This document shows, one piece after another, positions 16,696 through 25,603 of a DNA stretch of 64,000 nucleotides. The stretch is taken from NCBI GenBank assembly GCA_020072785.1, contig JAIQGG010000002.1, positions 1,302,001 through 1,366,000 of the forward strand, in the 5' to 3' direction. A program made the translations under genes and the position numbers. The notes beneath the pieces are model-generated. The model saw only the letters and a list, made by a program, of their open reading frames with translations. It ran no database searches and was not told the DNA's origin. The stretch comes from Terriglobia bacterium (lineage in GTDB: Bacteria; Acidobacteriota; Terriglobia; Acidiferrales; UBA7541). Position 1 is the first letter of the stretch. The number at the start of each line of letters is the position of its first letter.

Positions 16696-17781
16696 TTGGC
16701 CAACATCCCTCTGCGCAAAGGCGGTCCGGCAGCCCGCATCGCGGTCCTCCCCGGCGACGGCATCGGCAGGGAAGTGACCCCCGAATCGGTCAAGGTCCTG
16801 CACGCCGCCGTCAAGCGCCCCATGGAGTTCGTGGACCTCGACTGGGGCGCCGAGAAGTTTCTCCGCGAAGGCGTCACCCTGCCCCCAGGCGCCATCGAGA
16901 TGCTCCGCGACGAATTCGATGCCATCCTCTTCGGCGCCCTCGGCGATCCCCGCGTGCCCTCCAATCAGCACGCCGCCGACATCCTCCTCGGCCTGCGCTT
17001 CCAGCTCGATCTCTACGTCAACGCCCGCCCCGTCGAACTCCTCCACGACCGCCTCACCCCGCTCCGCAACCGCACCGCGCGCGACATCCGCCTCATCGTC
17101 TTCCGCGAAAACACCGAGGGCCTCTACGTCGGCGTCGGCGGCATCTTCAAGAAGGGCACCCCCGACGAGGTCGCCGTCCAGGAGGACATGAACACCCGCA
17201 AGGGCGTCGAACGCATCATCCGCTACGCCTTCGAGTACGCCCGCCAGCACCACCTCAAGCGTCTGTGCATGAGCGACAAATCCAACGCCATGACCTTCGC
17301 CCACGGCCTCTGGCAGCGCGTCTTCAAGCTCATCCGCCAGGAGTACCCGGAGATCGAATCCCGCCACCTGTACATAGATACCCTGGCCATGGAGATTGTC
17401 CGCGACCCCAGCCAGTTCGATGTCATCGTCACCTGCAACCTTTTCGGCGACATTGTCAGCGACCTCGGCGCGCAGCTCGCCGGCGGCCTGGGCCTGGCCC
17501 CCTCCGGCAATATCCACCCCGGCGCCACTTCACTCTTCGAACCCGTCCACGGCTCTGCCCCCAACATCGCCGGGAAGGGCATCGCCAACCCCCTCGGCTC
17601 CGTCCTCACCTCCGGCATGATGCTCGATTTCCTCGGCTGGGAAAAGGAAGCTGCGCTTCTGAAGGATGCCGTCCGCGCCGCCCTGCAGGTGAACCGGGTG
17701 ACTCCGGATCTTGGCGGCGAGCTTCAGACCGCCGCCGTTGGCGACTGGCTGGCGGAATATGTGGCAAAAAATGCGTCGTAG
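16696..17781 (+). CDS. Isocitrate/isopropylmalate dehydrogenase family enzyme
   Basis: An NAD(P)-dependent beta-decarboxylating dehydrogenase of 361 residues. Visible family features: IAVLPGDGIGREVTPE at the start, GALGDPRVP, LGLRFQLDLYVNARPV (substrate-carboxylate Arg residues), VFRENTEGLYVGVGG, the Tyr/Lys catalytic region ending LCMSDKSNAM, the metal-binding Asp in DVIVTCNLFGDIVSDLGAQ, and HGSAPNIAGKGIANP. RENTEGLY resembles isocitrate, homoisocitrate and tartrate dehydrogenases more than classical LeuB (RELTGG), so the substrate is not fixed. The start is a TTG at 16696: AGGAGG lies 8 bases upstream and the conserved fold begins 13 residues later. No leuA/leuCD neighbours are visible. Confidence 0.9.
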   Translation: MANIPLRKGGPAARIAVLPGDGIGREVTPESVKVLHAAVKRPMEFVDLDWGAEKFLREGVTLPPGAIEMLRDEFDAILFGALGDPRVPSNQHAADILLGLRFQLDLYVNARPVELLHDRLTPLRNRTARDIRLIVFRENTEGLYVGVGGIFKKGTPDEVAVQEDMNTRKGVERIIRYAFEYARQHHLKRLCMSDKSNAMTFAHGLWQRVFKLIRQEYPEIESRHLYIDTLAMEIVRDPSQFDVIVTCNLFGDIVSDLGAQLAGGLGLAPSGNIHPGATSLFEPVHGSAPNIAGKGIANPLGSVLTSGMMLDFLGWEKEAALLKDAVRAALQVNRVTPDLGGELQTAAVGDWLAEYVAKNAS

Positions 17782-17832
17782 AGAGTTAAAGTGTTTGTTT
17801 AAGCTGAATTCCAGCGTGCGAAATCTTCGGCT

Positions 17833-17866
17833 TTCTTCTCTGCGCCCTCTGCGTCTCTGCGTTAAT
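17833..17866 (-). repeat. Dispersed CGCAGAGACGCAGAG repeat, inverted copy
   Basis: Read on the minus strand it is ATTAACGCAGAGACGCAGAG followed by GGCGCAGAGAAGAA. Related copies in the plus direction are at 42533-42629 and a part copy at 36515-36530. It sits just downstream of the dehydrogenase, close to the place where GC skew changes sign. Confidence 0.7.
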
Positions 17867-17883
17867 TCTTTTTCTTCTTCCGC

Positions 17884-18540
17884 TTATCTCCGCCGCGCAC
17901 CGATCGTCAGCGCCATGCCCATCAGGAAGCCGCCCACGTGCGCCCACCAGGCCACTCCTCCCGCCGTGCGCATCCCCAGCGTGCTCATCCCGCTCAGAAA
18001 CTGCAGCACGAACCACCATCCCAGAATGATCACCGCCGGAATCGGCACCAGGAAAATGAACACCAGCGTCAGTATCCGCGACCTCGGGTACAGCACCAGG
18101 TATGCCCCCATCACCCCGGAGATCGCCCCGCTGGCCCCCAGCGCGGGAAGCACGGAATGCAGGTTCGTGACCACATGCAGGAGACCCGCCGCGATTCCGC
18201 AGACAAAATAAAACAGCAGATACGCGAAGTGCCCGAAGTAGTCCTCGACGTTATCGCCGAAGACCCACAAAAAAAGCATATTCCCCGCGAGGTGCAGCAC
18301 ACTTCCGTGCAGAAACATGCTGGTCACCAGCGGCAGCAGCGCCGTTGTCCACTCTCCGTGCCCGGCCAGCAAAGCAGGGAAGCGGTTCGGAACCGTGCCG
18401 TAGGCAAAAGCCAGGACTTTCTGAGCATGCTCCGTGAGTGAGGCTTGGTAGGCAAATACCGCCACATTGCAAAGGATCAGCAGCACCGTCACGAACGGCA
18501 CGCCGCGGCGTGGATTCAGGTCTTTGAGTGGGATGAACAT
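17884..18540 (-). CDS. Rhomboid-family intramembrane serine protease
   Basis: A 218-residue inner-membrane protein with six or more helices. It has the catalytic Ser motif GASGAISGVMGAYL (around residue 135), the HLAGNMLFLWVFGDNVED segment (His/Asn that stabilise the transition state) and the catalytic His in WAHVGGFLMGMAL near the end. Rhomboids cut transmembrane segments of other proteins; the client is unknown. The opening MFIPLKDLNPRRGVPFVTVLL is typical of the bacterial branch. It converges on the dehydrogenase gene and is divergent from recO. Confidence 0.94.
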   Translation of the reverse strand: MFIPLKDLNPRRGVPFVTVLLILCNVAVFAYQASLTEHAQKVLAFAYGTVPNRFPALLAGHGEWTTALLPLVTSMFLHGSVLHLAGNMLFLWVFGDNVEDYFGHFAYLLFYFVCGIAAGLLHVVTNLHSVLPALGASGAISGVMGAYLVLYPRSRILTLVFIFLVPIPAVIILGWWFVLQFLSGMSTLGMRTAGGVAWWAHVGGFLMGMALTIGARRR

Positions 18541-18855
18541 GCCGTATGTCCGGGACTCGAGGAATGTAGCGGAAGCGGCTCTGTTTGGGAAGCCCTCCGG
18601 GAAGGGACGGCCGTGTCCGATAATTATTTTGCGGAAACTTGGCGGTTAACAGAACGCCGGAGCCGCTCGATGGCGCTGCGCGGGAAGTGGTTGCGGCGAA
18701 GGGAAACGCGCAAGTGGCCGATTTTTTTGTGTTTCCGGTTGAAGCAAACATTGCGCCTGCGTGGCGGGTATGGTAAGTAAACAAGAGCCCGCTTCGACGA
18801 TGCTTTGCCGGCTCTTCTGCTCCGTGCAAGCGCGAGTCGGCGCGCCGACAGCGAT
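18541..18855. other. 315-base divergent gap between rhomboid and recO
   Basis: No gene seen. It contains GATAATTATTTTGCGG (near 18620) and a GATTTTTTTGTG tract (near 18720), the only AT-rich spots, and should carry promoters for both divergent genes. The sign of GC skew changes in or next to this gap. I find no cluster of TTATCCACA-like DnaA boxes. Confidence 0.5.
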
Positions 18856-19596
18856 ATGCCTGCTCTGGAAACGGAAGCGATCATCCTCAAGACATTTCCT
18901 CTGGGCGAGGCCGACCGCTTGGTGAGTTTTCTCTCCCGGTCCAGTGGCCGGATGCGCGGCGTGGCTTCCGGTGCGCGGCGGCTCAAGAACCGCTATGGCT
19001 CGACGCTGGAGCTGCTGGCGCACGTGCAGATGGATTACATCGAGCGCGAGACGCGCGATCTGGTGCGCATCCAGCAATGCGACCTGCTGGAGTCGTTTCA
19101 CGCGGCGCAGAGCGAGTACTCGCTGGCGACCGGGCTGGCGATGATCAGCGAGATCACCGAGATGGTCTTGCCGGAGCGCGAGCCGGCGGAGGCCATGTTC
19201 CGGCTGATTCTCCTGGCGGCGGGAGAAATTGAACGGCGCAAGGATTGGCGGCTTCCCGTCTGCTATTTCGCTTTCTGGACGGTGAAGCTGGGCGGCTGGC
19301 TTCCGCCTCTCGATCGCTGCGGGAAGTGCGGCGGCGTACTCGGCTCGCGCCAGGGGTATCATGCTTCCTGGAGCCCAGGGCTGTTGTGCGAGGATTGCCG
19401 GCGGCCCGGGATGCGTTCGCTCTCGCCCGCGGCGCGCAAGATTGCCGAGATTTTGAAGAGTGAGCGTTTAGACAAGATCGAAGACACCACGGTCCCGGTT
19501 GCGCTGGCGGAGGAATTGCGCGAAGCCGCTCTCGATTGGATCGAGCATCACACGGAACGAAAATTGATTACCCGGGGACTCTTGGAGACGGCGTGA
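18856..19596 (+). CDS. recO: DNA repair protein RecO
   Basis: RecO loads RecA onto SSB-coated DNA together with RecR/RecF and anneals strands. The 246-residue protein has the N-terminal OB-fold ([20 protein letters not shown], then [20 protein letters not shown]) and a zinc site made by CGKCGG and [10 protein letters not shown] near residues 155-195, as in many bacteria. ATG 18856 fits the normal [12 protein letters not shown] opening; no strong ribosome-binding site is seen. Its stop overlaps the GTG start of glyQ by 4 bases, so recO, glyQ and glyS form a coupled unit. Confidence 0.95.
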   Translation: MPALETEAIILKTFPLGEADRLVSFLSRSSGRMRGVASGARRLKNRYGSTLELLAHVQMDYIERETRDLVRIQQCDLLESFHAAQSEYSLATGLAMISEITEMVLPEREPAEAMFRLILLAAGEIERRKDWRLPVCYFAFWTVKLGGWLPPLDRCGKCGGVLGSRQGYHASWSPGLLCEDCRRPGMRSLSPAARKIAEILKSERLDKIEDTTVPVALAEELREAALDWIEHHTERKLITRGLLETA

Positions 19597-20543
19597 AAAC
19601 TAAAGTAAAACTTGAGAAGAAAAAACAGGGACTCACCGTTCAGGATCTGATTCTCACGCTCTCCCAATTCTGGGTGAAGCGCGGCTGCGTGCTGCAGCAG
19701 CCGTACGACGTGGAAGTGGGCGCCGGCACCATGCATCCGGAAACTTTTCTGCGCGTTCTCGGAGCGGCCCCTTATCGCGTGGCCTACGTGCAGCCGAGCC
19801 GTCGGCCCGCCGACGGTCGCTACGGCGAAAATCCCAACCGCCTCTACAAGCATCTGCAGTTTCAAATTGTCCTGAAGCCTTCGCCGGCGGACGTACAGGA
19901 CGTGTATCTAAAGAGTCTGGAGGCCATCGGCATTCGCCTGGCCGAGCACGACATTCGCTTTGAAGAAGACAACTGGGAGTCGCCCACGCTGGGGGCCTGG
20001 GGCATCGGCTGGCAGGTGCTGCTCGATGGCCTGGAGATCACGCAGTTCACTTATTTCCAGCAGTGCGGGGGAGTGGATCTGGATCCCATCTCCGTGGAAC
20101 TGACCTATGGGCTCGAGCGCATCGCATCCTTCCTGCAAGGGGTGGAGAGCGTCTACGATCTGCGCTGGTCCGAGGACCGCAGCTACGGGGAGATTCGATT
20201 GCGGGAAGAGCAGCAGCTTTCCGTGTATAGCTTCGAACGCAGCGACGCGCAGGCCATTCGCTCCGAATTCGAGATCCACGAGAAGGAGGCCAAGGGACTC
20301 CTGGATGGGTTTGAGCGGACCAAGGGGCCGGCGCGGGAGCGCTATCCGCTGGTGGCCGCCTACGATCTCTGCCTGAAGTGTTCGCACCTGTTCAACCAGC
20401 TCGATGCGCGCGGGGTAATTTCCACGACCGAGCGGGCCGCACTGATGGCCCGGGTGCGCACGCTGGCCTGCCGCACCGCAGAGTATTTCGTACAGCAGAG
20501 GAACGGGGAAGAAAGCATCCCCGCGGCCGAGGTGCGCGCATGA
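19593..20543 (+). CDS. glyQ: Glycine-tRNA ligase alpha subunit
   Basis: The alpha chain of the bacterial heterotetrameric GlyRS carries the catalytic core that makes glycyl-adenylate. Highly conserved blocks are seen: [59 protein letters not shown] and [20 protein letters not shown]. It is 316 residues, close to the usual ~300. The GTG start at 19593 lies within the recO stop, and the glyQ stop overlaps the glyS ATG by 4 bases. The first 12 residues are Lys-rich and variable. Confidence 0.97.
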   Translation: MKTKVKLEKKKQGLTVQDLILTLSQFWVKRGCVLQQPYDVEVGAGTMHPETFLRVLGAAPYRVAYVQPSRRPADGRYGENPNRLYKHLQFQIVLKPSPADVQDVYLKSLEAIGIRLAEHDIRFEEDNWESPTLGAWGIGWQVLLDGLEITQFTYFQQCGGVDLDPISVELTYGLERIASFLQGVESVYDLRWSEDRSYGEIRLREEQQLSVYSFERSDAQAIRSEFEIHEKEAKGLLDGFERTKGPARERYPLVAAYDLCLKCSHLFNQLDARGVISTTERAALMARVRTLACRTAEYFVQQRNGEESIPAAEVRA

Positions 20544-22678
20544 AAAAGGCCCTGGACCGGCGCGCGGAGTTGCTGTTTGAAATCGGGTGCGAAGAGATTC
20601 CCGCGGGAATGCTGCCGCGGGCGGAAGTGGAGTTGCGCGCCCTCCTGGAGAAGACACTGGAGGCGGAAAACCTCCTGGAGGGAGCGAGCGTCGCGGCGTA
20701 TGCGGCGCCGCGGCGCCTGACGGGCTTGGTGTATGGCTTGCGCGTAAAGCAAGCCGATGCCGTGAAAGAGGTGACCGGCCCGCCGAAATCGGTGGCCTAC
20801 GACTCTGTCGGCGCGCCGACACGCGCCGCGGTCAGCTTCGCCGAAAAGCAGGGCATCCCCCTGCACAAGATTCAGTTCGTCTCCACGCCCAAGGGCGAAT
20901 ATCTTGCCGCAAGGCAGGTCATCCCCGGACGCTCGGCGGAGAAGATCCTCGCCGAGTTCCTGCCGCGCGTGATTCACGATCTCTCCTGGCCGCGCTCCAT
21001 GACCTGGACGGGGCTTTCCGGGGTGCGCTTCATCCGGCCCATCCGCTGGATCGTGGCCGTCTTCGACGGCAAGCCGTTGCGCTTCAGCTATGGCGACGTA
21101 AGCAGCGGCGACCGCACACAGGGCCACCGCTTCCTCGGGCGCCCCAATTTGCAGGTAAAGAATTTCCGCGACTACGAAGCTAAGCTGCGCGCGAATGGCG
21201 TTCTGCTGCGGCCTGAAGCGCGCCGGGCCAAGATCGAAAAAGAGATCGCCGCGCTCATCCGGAAATCCGGCGGGCGGCTGCACGAGGATCCGGAACTGCT
21301 CCATCTGGTGACGTATCTGAACGAGTGCCCGTCGGTCCTGCAGGGCGATTTCGATCCGGCATTTCTGGACCTGCCGGACGAGATTCTGGTTACGGTGATG
21401 CGCGGGCATCAGAAATATTTCGCCGTGGAGAAGCGCAACGGGGAGCTGGCGCCGCATTTCCTGGCAGTGATCAATCTGCCCAAGGATCCCAAGGGACTGG
21501 TGCGCGCGGGGCATGAGCGCGTACTGCGCGCGCGCTTTGCGGATGCCCGCTTTTTCTGGGAGTCGGATCAGAAATGTCGGCTCGCCGACTATCTGCCGAA
21601 GCTCGAGCGCGTCACCTATGAATCGCGGCTGGGCAGTTACCGCGACAAAGTCGAACGCATGCGGGCCATCGCCCGCTGGCTGGCCGAGCAATGGTACAAC
21701 CTGGGCCTGAAGCAGGCGCATGTGCCGGACGCGGACCGCGCGGCGGAACTCTCCAAGTGCGACCTGGCTACGGAAATGACCAAGGAGTTCACGGAGCTGC
21801 AGGGCATCGTGGGCGGCCTGTACGCACGCGCGCAGGGCGAAGCTCCCGAAGTGGCCGACGCGGTCTATGACCACTACCGCCCCGTGGGACTCGACGATCC
21901 CATCCCCGGCAATCTGACGGGCTGCGCCGTGGCGCTCGCCGATAAGCTGGACAGCGTGACCGGCTGCTTCGCCGTGGGCATTATTCCCACGGGCTCGAGC
22001 GATCCCTACGCGCTGCGCCGCGCCGCGCAGGGCATCGTCAAGATCATCCTGGAGCGCAAGCTGACGCTCTCGCTCGCCCAGGCGCTGGGCGCGGCGACGC
22101 GGGCCTTGCACGCCAACCCGCCGAAGCTGGCGGTCGCTCCCGAGCAGGAAGCGCAGATTCTGGAGTTCATTCTCGACCGCGCGCGCTTCGTCTTCCGCGA
22201 AAAGCTGGGCTTGGCCTACGACGAAGTGAACGCGGTTTTCCGCGCGGGCGCCGACGACCTGGTGGATGCGCACCACCGCCTGGATGCGCTGTGCGCCATC
22301 CGCAAGACGCGCAACTTCGAACCCCTGGCGGTCTCCTTCAAGCGCATCCGCAAGATTCTGGAAAAGGCGGACGCGAAGGAAAAGGGGCATGCCCTGCAGC
22401 CGGATCTTTTCGAACTGGAGGCGGAGCGCGAACTGTATACCGCGGTGCGCGAGGCGGCGGCGCGCGTGAAGGTGCACAAGCGGGCCGGGCAGTACCGCGA
22501 GGCCCTGGAGGTAATCGCGGGTCTGCGCAAAGCGGTGGACCGTTTCTTCGTGGATGTGATGGTGATGGCGGAACAGGAAGCGGTGCGCCGCAATCGGCTG
22601 GCGCTGCTGGCAGAGCTGCTCAAGGAATTCACCACCATCGCCGATTTCTCGGAGTTGGGCGGAGAAGAAACGCGCTGA
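20540..22678 (+). CDS. glyS: Glycine-tRNA ligase beta subunit
   Basis: The 712-residue beta chain recognises tRNA-Gly and supports charging by GlyQ. It begins [20 protein letters not shown] as in the family, continues with [27 protein letters not shown] and [18 protein letters not shown], then [10 protein letters not shown] and the HD-like region [25 protein letters not shown]. The C-terminal DALR-type anticodon domain ends with [28 protein letters not shown]. The start ATG 20540 overlaps glyQ's stop. A very long ORF on the opposite strand is a composition shadow. Confidence 0.97.
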   Translation: MKKALDRRAELLFEIGCEEIPAGMLPRAEVELRALLEKTLEAENLLEGASVAAYAAPRRLTGLVYGLRVKQADAVKEVTGPPKSVAYDSVGAPTRAAVSFAEKQGIPLHKIQFVSTPKGEYLAARQVIPGRSAEKILAEFLPRVIHDLSWPRSMTWTGLSGVRFIRPIRWIVAVFDGKPLRFSYGDVSSGDRTQGHRFLGRPNLQVKNFRDYEAKLRANGVLLRPEARRAKIEKEIAALIRKSGGRLHEDPELLHLVTYLNECPSVLQGDFDPAFLDLPDEILVTVMRGHQKYFAVEKRNGELAPHFLAVINLPKDPKGLVRAGHERVLRARFADARFFWESDQKCRLADYLPKLERVTYESRLGSYRDKVERMRAIARWLAEQWYNLGLKQAHVPDADRAAELSKCDLATEMTKEFTELQGIVGGLYARAQGEAPEVADAVYDHYRPVGLDDPIPGNLTGCAVALADKLDSVTGCFAVGIIPTGSSDPYALRRAAQGIVKIILERKLTLSLAQALGAATRALHANPPKLAVAPEQEAQILEFILDRARFVFREKLGLAYDEVNAVFRAGADDLVDAHHRLDALCAIRKTRNFEPLAVSFKRIRKILEKADAKEKGHALQPDLFELEAERELYTAVREAAARVKVHKRAGQYREALEVIAGLRKAVDRFFVDVMVMAEQEAVRRNRLALLAELLKEFTTIADFSELGGEETR

Positions 22679-22682
22679 GACT

Positions 22683-22696
22683 AATTGAAAGTAATA
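22683..22696 (+). repeat. Short repeat flanking ppdK, upstream copy
   Basis: AATTGAAAGTAATA here is repeated exactly at 25544-25557, just after the ppdK stop codon. The following bases are also similar (CTTGAAGTT versus GTGGAAGGT). Confidence 0.5.
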
Positions 22697-22729
22697 CTTG
22701 AAGTTACTTAAAAAGTCGTAGCTCCGAAT

Positions 22730-22743
22730 GTCGGCATGCCGAC
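22730..22743. promoter_or_regulatory. Perfect 14-base palindrome upstream of ppdK
   Basis: GTCGGCATGCCGAC, about 80 bases before the ppdK start, in the 144-base glyS-ppdK gap. It could be an operator for a dimeric regulator or one more dispersed palindrome; no matching copy was noticed elsewhere. Confidence 0.3.
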
Positions 22744-22822
22744 TGATAGCGCAAACAGGAAGCGATCTTCAAAACAGGTTTCTTCGGCAGCGATTCGCCG
22801 GGAATGAAGAACGAGGTGCATC

Positions 22823-25537
22823 GTGAAGAAATGGGTCTATTTTTTTGGAGCAGGTAAAGCAGAAGGTAGAGGCGAGTGGAAGGACTTGCTCGGCGGAAAG
22901 GGCGCGGGGCTCGCCGCGATGACGCGCATCGGCTTGCCGGTTCCCGCGGGCTTCACCATCTCCACCGAAGCCTGCGACCACTTTTACAAGAACGGCCGCA
23001 AACATCCTCCCGGACTGCGCCTGGAAGTCACCAAAGCGCTGGCGCGGCTGGAACGCATCACCGGCAAAAAGCTCGGCGATTCGAAGAATCCGCTGCTGGT
23101 CAGCGTGCGCTCCGGCTCGGCGCGCTCCATGCCGGGCATGATGGAAACCATCCTCAACCTGGGGCTCAATGACCGCTCGGTCCAGGGCCTGGCCGGAGCC
23201 ACCGGCAACGAGCGCTTCGCCTATGATGCCTACCGCCGGCTTGTGCAGATGTATTCCACGGTGGTGACCGGCCTGCCCAAAGAACACCTGGAAGAACGCC
23301 TGCGCGCGATGAAACAGCGTCTGGGCGTGAAGGAAGATACGCAGGTCAGCGCCGCGGGCTGGAAAGATCTGATCCGCGACTATAAGGAGTACTTCCAGGA
23401 GAAGACCAGCTCGCCGTTTCCGGAGGATCCGCAGGAACAGCTGTGGGGCGCCATCGGCGCGGTCTTCGGATCGTGGATGGCGGAGAAGGCGGTGACCTAT
23501 CGCCGTGTGGAGCACATCACCGGCCTGTTGGGTACGGCCGTGAGCGTAGTCCAGATGGTCTTCGGCAATATCGGCGAAAATTCCGGCACCGGCGTTTGCT
23601 TCACACGCGACCCCTCCTCGGGCGAGAAAATTTTCTACGGGGATTACCTGGTGAATGCGCAGGGGGAGGACGTGGTGGCGGGCATTCGCACGCCCATGCC
23701 GCTGACGGAAATGGCCAAGCGCATGCCCGCGGTGTACGCGCAGCTCGAAAAAGTTCGCGCGAAACTGGAACGCCATTACCGTGACATGCAGGACATGGAG
23801 TTCACCGTCGAGGCCGGCAAACTGTACATGCTGCAGACGCGCACCGGCAAGCGCACCCCGGCGGCGGCGTTCTGCATGGCCGTGGACATGGTCCAGGAAA
23901 AGCTGATCCGCAAGGAAGACGCCGTGCAACGCATCCAGCCGGCGGATATCGAGCGGCTGTTCTATCCGGTGATCAAAGCCAACTCGGAGACCGACGGTTT
24001 GGCGGCGAAAACCCTGGCGCATGGGATCAATGCCGTGCCCGGCGCCGCGGTCGGCAAAGTGGTCCTTTCGGCGCATACCGCGGAAGAGTGGGCCGAGCGC
24101 GGAGAGAAGGTCATCCTGGTGCGGCGCGAGACGAGTCCCGAGGACGTCGGGGGCATGGCCGTGGCTCAGGGGATTCTGACGGCCACGGGCGGAAAGACCA
24201 GCCATGCCGCGGTGGTGGCGCGGGGCTGGGGCAAGTGCTGCGTGGTGGGCTGCGAGGCGCTGGACATCGATTACAACGCCCACCAGATGCAGGTGAACGG
24301 GCGGGTCATCCGCGAGGGCGACTGGATCACGCTGGATGGCAGCGAGGGCATTGTTTACCAGGGGCAACTGCCGCTGGGCACGCCGACGCTTCCAGCGGCT
24401 TACGCCACGCTCATGAAGTGGGCGGATGAACTGCGCCGGATGCGCGTGCGCACCAACGCCGACACGCCGCAGGACGCGCGCAAGGCCCGGGAGATGGGCG
24501 CCGAGGGCATCGGGCTGTGCCGCACCGAGCACATGTTCTTCACCGACTTCGAGCAGCCGGAGAAGAGCCACGAGCGGCAACTGGCGATCCAGGAGATGAT
24601 CCTGGCGGAGACCCGGGAAGCGCGCGAGAAAGCGCTGGGGAAGCTGCTGCCGTTCCAGCGGCGGGACTTCATCGGCATCTTCAAAGCCATGGACGGCTAC
24701 CCGGTGACCATCCGCCTGCTGGATCCTCCGCTGCATGAGTTCCTGCCGCACGAGCGGGACAAGCAGGAGGAGCTGGCTAAGAAGCTGGGGATCACCGTGG
24801 AGCACGTGGCCCGGCGCGTCGAGCAATTGCACGAAGCCAATCCCATGCTGGGACACCGCGGCTGCCGGCTGGCCATCACCTATCCGGAAATACTGGAGAT
24901 GCAGGTGCGGGCGATCATCGAGGCGGCCATCGAATGCCAGCGCGAAGGAATTAAAGTGATACCGGAGATCATGCATCCGCTCACGCTGGACGAGAAGGAG
25001 ATGCGCATTCTCGAGCAGGGCACGCGGCGCGTGGCCGAGGCGCTCATCGCCAAGGCCAAGGTGAAGCTGCCCTACGCCGTGGGCACGATGATCGAACTGC
25101 CGCGCGCGGCGCTGCTGGCGAACGGCATCGCCCAGGTCGCGGAATTTTTCTCCTTTGGCACCAACGACCTGACGCAGACCACCATGGGACTCTCCCGCGA
25201 TGATGCGGGGCGCTTCCTGCCCGACTACGTGGACGAGAAGAAGGCCGGGATCTTCGCCGCCGACCCCTTCCAGACACTGGATACCGCCGGTGTGGGGCTG
25301 CTGATGCGCTGGGCGGTGAAGGAGGGACGCACAGCGCGGCCCAAGCTGAAGGTGGGGATCTGCGGCGAGCACGGCGGAGACGCCGAGAGCGTGAAGTTCT
25401 GCCACGTGCTGGGGCTGGATTACGTAAGCGCGTCACCGTTCCGGGTGCCGATTGCGCGGCTGGCGGCGGCGCAGGCGTCTATTCAAGAAGAACTTGAAGC
25501 TAAAAAGCCGGCCAAAAAGGCCCGCAGCAAGCGCTGA
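22823..25537 (+). CDS. ppdK: Pyruvate, phosphate dikinase
   Basis: PPDK interconverts pyruvate + ATP + phosphate and PEP + AMP + PPi, serving glycolysis or gluconeogenesis. The 904-residue length is typical. Domains in order: N-terminal ATP-grasp (DLLGGKGAGLAAMTRIGLPV; SVRSGSARSMPGMMETILNL), the swivelling phosphohistidine domain with GGKTSHAAVVARGWGK (His near residue 457), and the C-terminal PEP/pyruvate TIM barrel (GIGLCRTEHMF; IEGIKVIPEIMHPL-type region; FSFGTNDLTQTTMG; GICGEHGGD with the catalytic Cys near 846). The start is GTG 22823. The Lys-rich tail (KKPAKKARSKR) is an extension. No PPDK regulatory kinase gene is near. Confidence 0.97.
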   Translation: MKKWVYFFGAGKAEGRGEWKDLLGGKGAGLAAMTRIGLPVPAGFTISTEACDHFYKNGRKHPPGLRLEVTKALARLERITGKKLGDSKNPLLVSVRSGSARSMPGMMETILNLGLNDRSVQGLAGATGNERFAYDAYRRLVQMYSTVVTGLPKEHLEERLRAMKQRLGVKEDTQVSAAGWKDLIRDYKEYFQEKTSSPFPEDPQEQLWGAIGAVFGSWMAEKAVTYRRVEHITGLLGTAVSVVQMVFGNIGENSGTGVCFTRDPSSGEKIFYGDYLVNAQGEDVVAGIRTPMPLTEMAKRMPAVYAQLEKVRAKLERHYRDMQDMEFTVEAGKLYMLQTRTGKRTPAAAFCMAVDMVQEKLIRKEDAVQRIQPADIERLFYPVIKANSETDGLAAKTLAHGINAVPGAAVGKVVLSAHTAEEWAERGEKVILVRRETSPEDVGGMAVAQGILTATGGKTSHAAVVARGWGKCCVVGCEALDIDYNAHQMQVNGRVIREGDWITLDGSEGIVYQGQLPLGTPTLPAAYATLMKWADELRRMRVRTNADTPQDARKAREMGAEGIGLCRTEHMFFTDFEQPEKSHERQLAIQEMILAETREAREKALGKLLPFQRRDFIGIFKAMDGYPVTIRLLDPPLHEFLPHERDKQEELAKKLGITVEHVARRVEQLHEANPMLGHRGCRLAITYPEILEMQVRAIIEAAIECQREGIKVIPEIMHPLTLDEKEMRILEQGTRRVAEALIAKAKVKLPYAVGTMIELPRAALLANGIAQVAEFFSFGTNDLTQTTMGLSRDDAGRFLPDYVDEKKAGIFAADPFQTLDTAGVGLLMRWAVKEGRTARPKLKVGICGEHGGDAESVKFCHVLGLDYVSASPFRVPIARLAAAQASIQEELEAKKPAKKARSKR

Positions 25538-25543
25538 TTCTGA

Positions 25544-25557
25544 AATTGAAAGTAATA
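25544..25557 (+). repeat. Short repeat flanking ppdK, downstream copy
   Basis: Exact 14-base match to 22683-22696. Together the two copies bracket ppdK in direct orientation. Confidence 0.5.
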
Positions 25558-25603
25558 GTGGAAGGTGCAGAAGCAGCACGAAAGGTCTCCCGGGGTGTGA
25601 ATT

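Noticed and set aside
18541-18855. Replication origin in the rhomboid-recO gap
   Set aside because: The skew change suggests it, but there are no DnaA-box clusters, no long AT-rich unwinding element and no dnaA/dnaN/rpmH genes; kept only as a hypothesis in the skew finding.
20360-22477. 705-residue ORF on the minus strand opposite glyS
   Set aside because: It is a shadow: its sequence is His/Gln/Arg/Ala-biased with no domain, and it follows the third-codon GC of glyS.
22769-25405. 878-residue ORF on the minus strand opposite ppdK
   Set aside because: Antisense of a highly conserved enzyme, no recognisable domain; produced by high GC and few stops.
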